Position numbers and translations under genes: made by a program
The notes under the pieces: model-generated
What the model was told of the DNA's origin: nothing
Databases searched by the model: none
Seen by the model: the letters and a program-made list of their open reading frames with translations, nothing else
From: Maylandia zebra
Taxonomy: Eukaryota > Chordata > Actinopteri > Cichliformes > Cichlidae
DNA: 64,000 bases
Reading direction: 5' to 3'
Assembly (NCBI RefSeq): GCF_041146795.1
Contig: NC_135185.1
Coordinates: 26,228,529-26,292,528, forward strand
Part shown: piece by piece, positions 24,652 to 36,709 of the stretch
Position numbering within the stretch: the stretch's first letter is position 1
Layout: every line of letters starts with the position of its first letter

Positions 24652-27569
24652 GTTTACACCACACCCTACAGGAAATTAACTGACTGCTGATCTGTGGACA
24701 TCATGGAAAGAAATAGATGACATCTTATTAAAAATGTGTGCAGTGCTGCAGGACGTGGATTCAAATATAAAGGAGAATAAGAGTTTTTCTTTGCCATCAT
24801 CTCTTTTTGTTTTGAAATTTTGCAGGGAAAAGGCTTATTTATGTGTTAATGTTTTTGTGTACTAAGTGAATGTCCTGATCTCATGTGCTCTGATTACCTA
24901 CTAGAGCAGGAGTGAGCTATTCAGGGAGAGGTGAGCTCAGCAGCCTCACAACACTGCTGAGAGTTGGTTTCTCTAGTCAAATACTCCCTTTTCTATTTTT
25001 TTATCACATGCAACAATAAAACCATCATTCACATAATGGTTTTATTGTCCACAGCAAAACCCACAAAATTTTCAGTAACAGGAGCTGATACAGCCTTTTA
25101 AAGGCAGCTTTGCAACACCTACAGTCCTATTGAATTTATGGTAAATACTTATATTGATGGAAAAACATCCTCTATGATGCTTTTTATCTTTTAACTCGAT
25201 CACAGACCTTCTGCAATACATATTGTAAATTAGTCCTTTGGGAGCCACAAACATTTGTAAAACCAGCCAATTAGTCTTTAGTCTTAGAGATTTTTTTCTT
25301 ATGAAATTAAACAGTTTGTGGTTTTTGTTTTAAGAAAAATCTACAGCTGTGTGTTATTGACAATATGGGACTGTATAATACATCTCACCAGTAACAGTGT
25401 AATTCCCCTAGAATTAAATTGAATTTGATTGTATTAAATCTGAAATTACAATATCATTACATTTATCTACAAATGTTTACTGGTAGATGTATTAGAATAT
25501 GATTTAACATAGGATGAATTATTTAAGTAGTGTATTTTAGTGTAAAACAAATACAACTTATTCTGTTAATACGCAGTATTTTAGGCAGACAGGGCATATT
25601 ATGGAGTGACTAAACCTTCTAACTTGTCAGGATAAGTTTAATTTTTTTATTATAAGATGGAAAGACAGAACAGTTCTTATCACATTTGTATATATATTAA
25701 GAGAATGTAACTGAATAGTCAACAATCCATCATGCAAACCACAAGAATGCATAATTGCAATACAATTTACAAGACAGAACAAATATTATTATTATTTCTT
25801 CTTCACTATAAAAACTTGAATCTCTAATCCCGTTTTCTAGTGAATCTATCAGTAAGCATTTGTAGGAAAGTTTAATTACATTGTAATTGCAGATAAAATA
25901 CACTTTAAGTCAAATTACAACCTTAGTTGTATTATAAAGTCCCACCACATTTTCTAATAAAAGTGGGGAAAGAAGCAAACACGGATGCTGCTAAAGAGCA
26001 TCTAGCCTGTCATACACAATATAGTATGTTTTTTATCTGCCTTTTATTTGGGGGTTTTGTTGTTGCTTTGTTTTTTATTTTGCCAGTAAAAGCATGCAAT
26101 TAGCACTTCAGTGAAGCAGCCTTAAAATATCCTTTTTATGTGCTTTGTATTGTCTACCTTTGTGAGACCGAAGAGATCATTTTATAAAGGTAACAATGTT
26201 TTTGTGATTCTGCTGAGAATGACTTTGTGAATCCTTGTAAAAATCTTCAGTGAAGAGTGATAATAGCAGCTGAAAGCTTCCCTCTTTTTCCCACGGAAAC
26301 CTCAAAGCTGCCCCAGGCCTGAACCTGTATGCCTCTGTCAGCTGGAAAAATATTTAGGGCAGTTAACCTTGTGCACTATAGGAGACAGACGCTTAAGAGA
26401 ATTTTAATGTTCGTGCCCTCAACTGAGATGTTTTACCCCAAACATGCACTGCTATTATGAATATGAGAATTTATGCTATAAACATTCAAGATATTATAAA
26501 ACGACTCTCTGCAGTATAGCAGAGCTGAGCTTTACTTTTTTTAAATTTCCTTTGGCCTTTAACACCAGAGGATTCTCTGTGGCACATTTTGTTCTGTGAA
26601 GATGAAAAGCCTCTCACCGGACAAACAGTGATAACCCCAGTGACTAGTTGTTTTATTCAGCTTCTTATTAATTACATGCTAAACAACCCAGAGCGGCAGA
26701 CTCAGACTGTGTTTTCACCAAGTGTGATCGTTTTAAACTTCAATCTATCATGAACACGATGCGTCTGATTTGTGGTAAACTCGTCGTTCTCTGGAAACTG
26801 TAAGGCGATCGAAAGAGGCAGTTATGTAACAGCTGGTTATGGTCGCCACAGAGGTGAATGTGGGCTGCTTCTTCTTCTTCCCACACTTCTCTTCCACCTG
26901 ATTATTTGGCCACCATGCTGACTTAAAGCTTGTTGTATGGTGACTTGATGGCTATCACACCCACACTGCTGTCAGATGAAAGCTTTGTCCTGTGTTATCA
27001 AACTGGGAAAACCTCTGAGAAATCACAAAAAAAATCAACCTAATTTCAATCAAATTGCCTACAACAGCAATTAGCATTTTGCAGCCAGATTTTGACACTT
27101 TAAAGGCCAAAATGAGACTGATGCAATCTGTGAAATGCAAATGTGGACGACTGTGAGATTATGTTAACATCATCCTTAAAAGAAATCTGGAAAAAAGGAT
27201 GTTCCATGGTGAACCAAACTTAACCTTTAAATTCCAGGGATTAGAAAGGGGAACGGCTCCTTAAAAAGATCAAAGGGTGATTAAAAATGAATTTCTTGCT
27301 GTCTATATATGGTGGAGTAATTGAACATACCTCAACCTGCATCATTTCTTTCCAAAATCAAAATAGAGCGGATACATGGTTAAAAATACTGGCATTAATG
27401 AAGATGCAAATGCCGGTTTTCTGTGTTTTGATGCAACACTCAGAAGCAGCTGTTCCGATAAACAGTTTAAAGTTTTAAACCCCTTCGGAGATGGTCGTTG
27501 ACCTGGTATTGATCATGTGCTTTATCATATGAGCAAGTGCGAAAAAGATGTGGGTAATTACCAATCACC

Positions 27570-27850
27570 AGGGGTTAAGGGTGAGACAACTGTGAGCTGT
27601 TCAGGTGACTGTTAGTTGGTGTCGTAAGCCACCACCTGTGTTCAATGATGTGCTAGGAGTGGACAAAGATGGCGTCCTTTTCTGCCCTTTCAAACATTCT
27701 GCCTTCTCGATCCAAAATGTGAACATTGGCACCCTCGAAAGAGTGACCTTTGCCCTTTAGGTGTATCTCTACTGCTGACTCGTAGCCTCTTGAGGCAGCT
27801 CTTCTATGTTGTGCTCTGCATTCGTGGCGTGGTTATTTTGTTAATCCCAC
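27570..27850 (-). pseudogene. Penelope-like element fragment (GIY-YIG end)
   Basis: The minus strand translates to CRAQHRRAASRGYESAVEIH followed by KGKGHSFEGANVHIL, then REGRMFERAEKDAIFVHS and a stop. This is the end of the GIY-YIG endonuclease domain and its trailing segment as found in fish Penelope-like retroelements. Upstream reverse transcriptase is not visible, so it is a 3' remnant. Assignment is by recall of the motif pattern. Confidence 0.6.
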
Positions 27851-28144
27851 ATAGGAGTCCAAGAATTTCTCTCTGCACCAGACATGAGAACCTGAACATC
27901 CACACTTTCCTTCATGGTTTTTATAGAAATTACCATTTTCTGTCTTTTAAAATTACAGTGCCGGTTCAGAGAGAGTGACACAGGAGAACCCAGAAACATA
28001 CACCTGCTAAGTTTGAAGGAGATCAGTTGAACAATTAACAAGACAGAAGGTTTAAATATGCTGGCCTGCTATCTGCATGTTGACCTGGCCAAGTTGCATC
28101 CTGACTCTTGACCAATGACCATGAATTGAAAAGACAATTAAGAA

Positions 28145-28421
28145 GATGGATGATATGATGGTTAGCACCTTTGCCTCAAAGCAAGAAGGTCCTGGGTTCA
28201 AATCCACCGTGTGGCTGGGGCCTGTCTGTTGTTCCCACTGGGTTCTCTGGCTTCCTCCCACAGTTCAGTTATTGAGGTTAATTAGTGATTCTGAATTGCC
28301 AATAGATGTGAGTGTGAGACTGGGAGCCTATCCAGGTTTTACTTTGCTTCTTGTCCTGTGGTAGATAGGATAAGCTCCAGGCCCCCATAACCCTGAAAAG
28401 TATAAGTGGAAGAAGATGGAT
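28145..28421 (+). mobile_element. SINE-like repeat with GGATGG tail
   Basis: The start GATGGTTAGCACCTTTGCCTC...AAGAAGGTCCTGGGTTCAAATCC has a tRNA-like A/B-box arrangement. It is followed by CTGGCTTCCTCCCACAGTTC, GGTTAATTAGTGATTCTGAATTGCC and the end GATAGGATAAGCTCCAGGCCCCC..GAAGATGGATGG. This is a very common fish short interspersed repeat, and the copy appears nearly full length with internal deletions. Confidence 0.65.
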
Positions 28422-30120
28422 GGAGAAGCCATTAAAGATCACATCTCTTTAAACTGTGCTTTTGGTTTCTTTCCCTGTCCAACATTTCTGTATATTTCAA
28501 TATCTTCCCTGCTTTTCTCGTATTTGTGATGGATACTGTCTGGTTCTATTGGAGACTAATGTTCTTATCCTGGTATTTCACCTTTTGGCTCTCTGCTGGT
28601 CAGAACACCAGTCAAGATAAACAAATCCTCCCACTACAGATTATGAGTTCCTGTCTATCAAACTTTGCTTTGATTCTCCCATGTGAGTTTGTGCAAAACA
28701 GAATGACAGGTCACCAAAACTTTCCAATTAATGAGATAGCTCTCAGTCAGTGTGGCTTTGTGTTTACAGCTCTGGGTTTTGTTTGTAGACACTCTGAACT
28801 CTGGACAAGCTGCAACTGAAAGAAAACAACAGATCCTTTCTGCTGTCTCACTCAAGAGAATAGAAATACAGCTGTAAGGATCACCTCAGACAACTGAATG
28901 TATCTGTTTATGTGTGCAAACTGTGCAGTGTTTGATTTACAAGTCAAACAGCTACTTTAATTCACTCTGAAAACTTTTGTCAGTCCTTTAATATTGCAAC
29001 GACAAGGAGGTCACATATCCAGCAACAAATGCGTGAGCCAAATATGCATCAAGCAATGTGCGTCAACACACAAAAATACCAATGCATCCATGGATATCAA
29101 CACAGACGTCACTCAAAATTGACTTTACACCCAAATACAGTCAGCACTGGCAAAAAAAAAACAGCCCGTAAAAGGTTGTGTGCCCATAAAAAGAAATGAA
29201 ATCCCAGATTGATTTGTCTCGCAAAGACAAAAATGGGAATTACAAACAAAAAGACATTCCCCGTGACAAATCGATGAATCCGCTGTCATAATTACAACAA
29301 GGATCAAAGAAATAAAGGCTCTAAAAACGGCTGAAAATGGGTTCAAACAAACATAATAAGAACACCGCTGGAGCTGCTTCGGGCTGGAATTTACTCTCTT
29401 ATTACTTGTACTTCAAGATATTTGAAAATGTCCTCAGGCTGTTGGAAAGCTCAGTTAAACAATCTCAAATGTATCAAGTACTGATGATAAGGAGCAACTA
29501 TCTCTGAGAGTAAAGTGCGAGTAATGAAAACTTGAGTGCCTTTGCCACAGCTTCATCAATTACCATAACAATGACTAAAATAACAATCAACAAGCACAAA
29601 TTCTGCAATTAAGTGCTTTACATTAGGTAAGTTCTAAGTCGTGTATTTTTCTTCATGTTTTCCTGGACTTTTCTTGTCCAGTTTGAGTACCAAAAAAACA
29701 GCCCTCCTGTTTTTCCCCACGTTTAGCTAATGTGTGGCCCTCCGTCCTGTGTGCATTTATTCTGTGCCACATCATCTTTGTACCGTGCGTCGAGTGTTCC
29801 AGCATGCTCTCTCCTTTTTCACTTGACCCTGTTTTTATTCTCCTAGTTTCTGCCTGTTCCCTTTGGTTCAATTTGCCTTGCTTGACTGAACACCAGTGTA
29901 CTGAACCCATTTTCTTTCTACCAGTAAAGTCGTCACTTTTGAACTTTTACTTGGTCTGTGGTTGAGCATTCAAGTCCCATGGTTTATGAATGTTATTATG
30001 AGTGAGTGACTTCATATCAGATTTCTGAATGGCATGGCTCTCACAGTTTCATAGGTAATTTCTCAAGGACCTAAAAAATTAAGTTGATGTTTATATATAT
30101 TTTTCCTTCCTTTTATTGAA
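28422..30120. other. Intergenic, no gene recognised
   Basis: The 29.65-29.97 kb segment is pyrimidine-rich and LTR-like in texture, but no termini or target duplication were found. Open frames on both strands there have no known motif. Confidence 0.4.
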
Positions 30121-30375
30121 ATGCACACATACATAAGGCAACAGTAACTCAAACAGCCACTCATTACAAACAGGGTATGCAAAAAAGGATAACACACAAT
30201 ATCACAAAGCTCAGATCATCTCAAACTGGTTTCTTGAACATGACAATGAGTTCACTCTACTCAAAATACCTCCACAGGCACCAGATCTCAATCTAATAGA
30301 GTATCTTTGGGATGTGGTGGAACAGGAGAATCACATCATGAATTATCGTCACCAAATGTCTTTAGCACCTTAACT
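30121..30375 (+). mobile_element. Tc1-like element, internally deleted
   Basis: The words AAGGCAACAGTAACTCAAA and CACTCATTACAAAC..GGTATGC from the DNA-binding half are joined to ATCATCTCAAACTGGTTTCTTGAACATGACAATGAG and CCAGATCTCAATCTAATAGAGTATCTTTGGGATGTGGTGG from the catalytic end. The latter encodes a PDLN-IE-LWD signature of Tc1/mariner transposases. The middle of the gene is missing, so it cannot be active. Confidence 0.75.
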
Positions 30376-32630
30376 GATTCAGAACCACTGTCTTTACTGG
30401 AAGAGAAAATATATATAAAATCACAATTATGAAAACAAAGGAAATTGACTACAAAACCAACTCAAAATTTAGTTTTTTGAGGAGTTTTTTGTGGTTCTAA
30501 TTAGGAATTAGATGTAGGATAAAAGTCGACATCGAGCTTTTAAAAAGGCTGTTTCTAGGGAGTTCACGGTGTCCAGTGTAAGGCTGTGGAAAATAAATCT
30601 TTGTGCCGCTAACTGACAAAGACATAGACCATGGTATGCCATAGACCAAAGTAAGTAATAAATACAATATTCGATAATAATAAATCATGTGGGCAGTTTT
30701 TGTTTTGGGGGGGTTTTTGTTATCATCGTCCCCGTTTTTGTTTGTTTGTTTGTTTGTTTGTTTGTTTGTTTTTAAAGCTCCCAGTTTTTCACTATTTACA
30801 GTGAAATTTCTGTCTTTTACACACAATAAAAATTATTGCTGAAATTGCACTTTTCTTTCTTAGTCGTGTGACGGATTCTATTTAAGTTCTTTACACTTCA
30901 AGTAAGGAGAATAATTTGGAGTTGTTTTCTTCATGGGGTGTTGGGTTTACTCTTTACTTAAGCTTTCCTTTCCACTTAATGAATGAAGCTGGGCTGTATG
31001 TGAACTATAATGTAAAATAAGTTTGACTCCCGTGCTTCTTTGTAGTCATTTTACTACATGATCTGCTGCATTAGCTGGTTATGCTTATGTTATCACTCCT
31101 CTTCTTTCTTTGTGATCAGTTAGTAGGTAACACTTTGAACATATATGAAGTCATAAAACACCTCTTGTCACTGCGCCAATTTCCCACTGCAAGACTGGCT
31201 GGCATTTTTCAATCTTGAATTGCTCCCACAGTTACCAGCAAGAGCAGAGCTGCTGGTGTGAAAACACCTGAAGGCTCAGGCAATCTGAATGACTGAATGC
31301 GGCTGTCATACAGGATCCACGTGTAACCAGGGTTATTACTGCTCTCATTCATTCCTTTGTGAAAATTAAGTCCTTGAAAACTTTGGAGACATGTTGTAGC
31401 TAGAGGACGTAAAAATAGAACCTAGCCTCCAAATTGAATGTAGTTAGTTTAGAGCCGGTCTCATTCCAGTCGAGTCTTCTTTTTCATGGCTCTGAAGCTC
31501 GTTCCTCCTTCCTCCACATGAGGACAGTGATTTGCATTTTAAGGTTTGTTTCTTCACGATTCACGAGCCTGCAGACTGTCAGCGACTTTGCAAAGATGAT
31601 GACTTTTAGCAATACAAGCTAATTGGGTGGAGAGGCAGTTGTTTTTGGAAGTATTCCTCAAGCTCCTACATTTTCTCCATATTTTGTTTTTTGTTTTGTT
31701 TTTTAACTTACATGATGTCTAAGATTGTTGCAACTGGTTGCCATACTAATTTGGCAGATGGCGATGTGTCAGCTGCTCATAGTTTTTCTTTTAGTAAGTG
31801 TGTATTGCAGTTCCAGAAGCAAGAAAAGTGTGATACTTACTTTTTCTGCTGCAACCATTTATTTTTTTTGTTTGTTTGTTTGTTTTTTGTGATATATTAT
31901 GAAGAAAGAATTTGCATTGGAAAGGGATGAACGGTGGTAAACTTTTTCCTTGAACACTTGTGAAACAGAAAGCTGCCTGTTTTAAATTCATTTCTGTCCT
32001 CCCTCTATCTCTGCTTCCATTACTTGAATTGCCAGATAGGATATAGGAACACTTTTCCCAGAGATGTGTTGCTTGTAAGACAAGCCTCTGTGCAGGAGGG
32101 TAAATGTAAAAGTAAAGTGATTCACAGTGGGGGTTCGTGTATCCCAGGCACGCTCCATTGCACAGTACAAGCCATCCTGTACATCATTTTTCATGGAAAG
32201 TAATCAGGAAAATGACGATATGGTTACAGCTCATGCATTTCTTGGTGTCTCAGTTACCGGGACATTTATGTTTAGTCTTTAACTTTTGACTGTACTTCTT
32301 TAGTAGCAACCAAAACCACATTTCCACTAGATAAACAAAATTATATTTTCTGTCCAATATGTGTGATACTGCATGGAGTTATCAGTCTTGGTGCATATTT
32401 GTGTGCTTTTTCTTCTCCACGGTATTTGCAGTAGAGATATTATTGTGAGCAAACTATAACTTACTAAAAGTAATAAGACACATGCTGCACTAAAGCCTTG
32501 GGCCACTCCTCATTTCTTTATATTTTCTGAGGAAAATGGGAAATAGGTGGAGCAATTTATCAAAAAATGTGGAACTATAAAATGAAAATGTATAAGGCAA
32601 TAACATAGACTGTGCATTTATAACCAGCTT
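30376..32630. other. Intergenic, no gene recognised
   Basis: Includes a (TTTG)n run at about 30739-30770 and a shorter one near 31868-31887. No exons or RNA genes were recognised. Confidence 0.45.
30737..30771 (+). repeat. (TTTG)n microsatellite
   Basis: About eight consecutive TTTG units. Confidence 0.9.
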
Positions 32631-32631
32631 G

Positions 32632-33820
32632 AAAATCAATATTTGGTATGACCACATTTATTCTTCAAAAAACTCTGAACTTTCTTGTAACTTCCTTAAA
32701 CAATCTTCAGGAATAGTTCTTCAGGCATCATAAAGGACATTCAGAGCTCTTCTCTGGATGTTGGATGCCTTTTTTCTGTCCTCTGTTAAAATGATCTCAC
32801 ACTGCTTTAGTCATGTTAAGGTCCAGGCTCTGGGGAGGCCAGTCAATGACTGATAGTGTTCCACTGCGCATTTTTCTATGGAAATGTGTTTGGGATCATT
32901 CTGGAAAATTAAACTGCTGCATTCAAATGCTTTCCAGATGGTATTGCATGGTGGCTCAAAATCTGACTGCACATTCCAGAAATTTTGACAGGATCCCTTA
33001 AACCAGCAGTCCCCAACCCCAGGCCACGGACTGGTACTGGTCCGTGAGTCGTTTGGTACCGGCCCGCAAGAGTTGAGGCTCTGGTGGGGAATTTATGATT
33101 TTCACTGTTTTTATCGTTAACTCGGTTTCCCTGGGTCTTTTCCCGTGTTGTAGTTGTGTGTCTTATTTTGAAAGAAATATTTACACGTTACCATAGTGAC
33201 CACAGAGCATTAAGGGGCAGAGAGGAGGATGTTACTCTCAGTGTTGTTGGCACATTTCAGGAGGACGCTGCTAATAAGGTTACACAGTAACACAGTGAAT
33301 TTGCATTTATTATTATATTTACAAAATACCACAGTTTTTGTCTTGGTCGTATCATTTTATTTTGGTGTATTTATCCGTGACACCTTAAAGGCCGGTCAGT
33401 GGAAATATTGTTGGACATTAAACCGGTGTGTGGTGCAAAAGAGGTTGGGGACCGTTGCCTTAAACCACTTGTTGAATTGCAGCCCCAAACCATGACAGAG
33501 CCGCTGCCATGTTTTACAGATGGCTGTAAACACTCACTGTTGTCTCTTCTGGCCTCTTCTCTACATACATACTTTTTTTTCCTGTTTCTTAAAAATATGG
33601 CTTTCAGAGAGCTTTTTATGCCCGTTACACCTTCAGACTTTCAGCCTACACAAACACAGCCGTGTATTTGCAAATTTAATTTGTCAGCAAATTGATTTTT
33701 GAACATTGACATGTTATAGCCTCCATTTGTGATTTGTATGTTACCCATGCACACAAGCAGCTTCTGTGAAATAGGCTCCTTTAGACACAGCACCTTACCA
33801 AGCTGATGTGATGTGTGTTT
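32632..33820 (-). pseudogene. Tc1-like transposon (second family), interrupted by a hAT MITE
   Basis: The plus strand reads GGTATGACCACATTTATTC, GTTCTTCAGGCATCATAAAGGAC, AATGATCTCACACTGCTTTAGT, AGGCCAGTCAATGACTGATAG and TGTTTGGGATCATT, then GCAGCCCCAAACCATGACAG. This is the antisense of a Tc1-like transposase gene family distinct from that at 30.1, 44.6 and 58.6 kb. The minus strand encodes FQNDPKH and the DWPPQ-like segment in decayed form. The hAT MITE at 33004-33457 splits it. Removing the MITE and one 8-bp repeat joins the two halves cleanly. The end beyond 33560 is uncertain. Confidence 0.65.
33004..33457 (+). mobile_element. hAT-type MITE, copy 1
   Basis: It begins CAGCAGTCCCCAACCCC and ends GGTTGGGGACCGTTG, imperfect terminal inverted repeats of the CAG-GGTCCCCAACC class. 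The 8-bp target duplication CCTTAAAC is exact at 32996-33003 and 33458-33465. Length is 454 bp and there is no transposase frame. It is nested in a Tc1-like remnant. Confidence 0.85.
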
Positions 33821-33821
33821 T

Positions 33822-35437
<1,616 letters not shown>

Positions 35438-35447
35438 ATTTCTGTGG

Positions 35448-36199
35448 AGGGCCTCCAGCTCGCACTGGAACGGTTCGCAGCCGAGTGTAACGCAGCGGGA
35501 ATGAGGATCAGCACCTCCAAATCTGAGGCCATGGTTCTCAGCCGGAAAAGGGTGGAGTGCCCACTCCGGGTCGGGGATGAGTTCCTGCAACAAGTGGAGG
35601 AGTTCAAGTATCTCGGGGTCTTGTTCGCGAGTGATGGGAGAAGGGAGCTGGAGATCGACAGACGGATTGGGGCTGCGGCTGCAGTAATGCGGACGCTGCA
35701 CCGGTCAGTCGTGGTGAAGAGGGAGCTGAGTGTAAAAGCGAAGCTCTCAATTTACCGGTCGATCTACGTCCCTACCCTCACCTATGGCCACGAGCTGTGG
35801 GTAGTGACCGAAAGAACGAGATCGCGGATACAAGCGGCGGAAATGAGCTTCCTCCGAAGGGTGGCTGGCCTCTCCCTTAGAGATAGGGTGAGAAGTTCGG
35901 CCATCCGGGAGGGGCTTAGAGTAGAGCAGCTGCTGCTCCACATCGAAAGGAGCCAGCTGAGGTGGTTCGGGCATCTGGCAAGGATGCCCCCTGGGCGCCT
36001 CCTGGGCGAGGTGTTCCAGGCATGTCCCACCGGGAGGAGGCCCCGGGGCAGACCCAGGACACGCTGGAGAGATTATATCTCTCGGCTGGCCTGGGAACGC
36101 CTTGGTATTCCCCCGGACAAGCTGGAGGAGGTGGCTGGGGAGAGGGAGGTCTGGACCTCTTTGCTTAGGCTGCTACCCCCGCGACCCGACCTCGGATAA
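35448..36199 (+). CDS. LINE reverse transcriptase C-terminal part (RTE/Rex3-like), no own start
   Basis: About 249 uninterrupted codons encode the end of a non-LTR retrotransposon polyprotein. Early on it has ISTSKSEAMVLSR and FKYLGVLFASDG, conserved segments just after the catalytic palm. These are followed by the thumb-like YVPTLTYGHELWVVTERTRS and HIERSQLRWFGHLARMPPGR, and it stops after LLPPRPDLG at 36197-36199. The catalytic FxDD box and the endonuclease domain are absent because the copy is truncated at the 5' end. The frame is open to the left only through a GTG within the target duplication, so no genuine start exists and no function is expected in this copy. The lack of stops across about 750 bp shows recent insertion. 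The clade name is by recall of the tail and motif style. Confidence 0.7.
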
Positions 36200-36225
36200 G
36201 CGGATGAAGATGGATGGATGGATGG
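35448..36225 (+). mobile_element. RTE/Rex3-type LINE, 5'-truncated, with 10-bp target duplication
   Basis: The insertion is bounded by exact copies of ATTTCTGTGG at 35438-35447 and 36226-36235. It ends GATAAGCGGATGAAGATGG plus GATG repeats, the tail style described for Rex3/RTE elements of fish. It is much more GC-rich than its flanks and has an undamaged frame, so it is young. Older fragments of the same family lie at 6957, 7532 and 11057. Confidence 0.85.
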
Positions 36226-36306
36226 ATTTCTGTGGTACAATTCACATACTACCAAAAGAAAGTGCATGGCGTGAGCAGAACTGTGTGTTACGGGAAAGTG
36301 TACTAA

Positions 36307-36701
<395 letters not shown>

Positions 36702-36709
36702 CGTTAAAC

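Larger units (their letters stand above)
19210..27480. other. Long AT-rich stretch without recognised genes
   Basis: About 8.3 kb with no recognisable coding exon or intact repeat apart from the simple repeats listed separately. The segment 22975-23050 contains homeodomain- and POU-like words (CAATTAAATC, ATGCAAAT) and moderate complexity, so it is a possible conserved non-coding element. A 13-bp inverted repeat (25013-25025 and 25036-25048) carries AATAAA on both strands. Confidence 0.45.

Noticed and set aside
24502..24690. Open frame with a long Cys-Val repeat (also 34015-34268)
   Set aside because: It is only the translation of GT microsatellites, with no codon-use or homology evidence for a protein.
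29640..29970. Possible LTR
   Set aside because: LTR-like composition, but no TG/CA termini or target duplication could be located.
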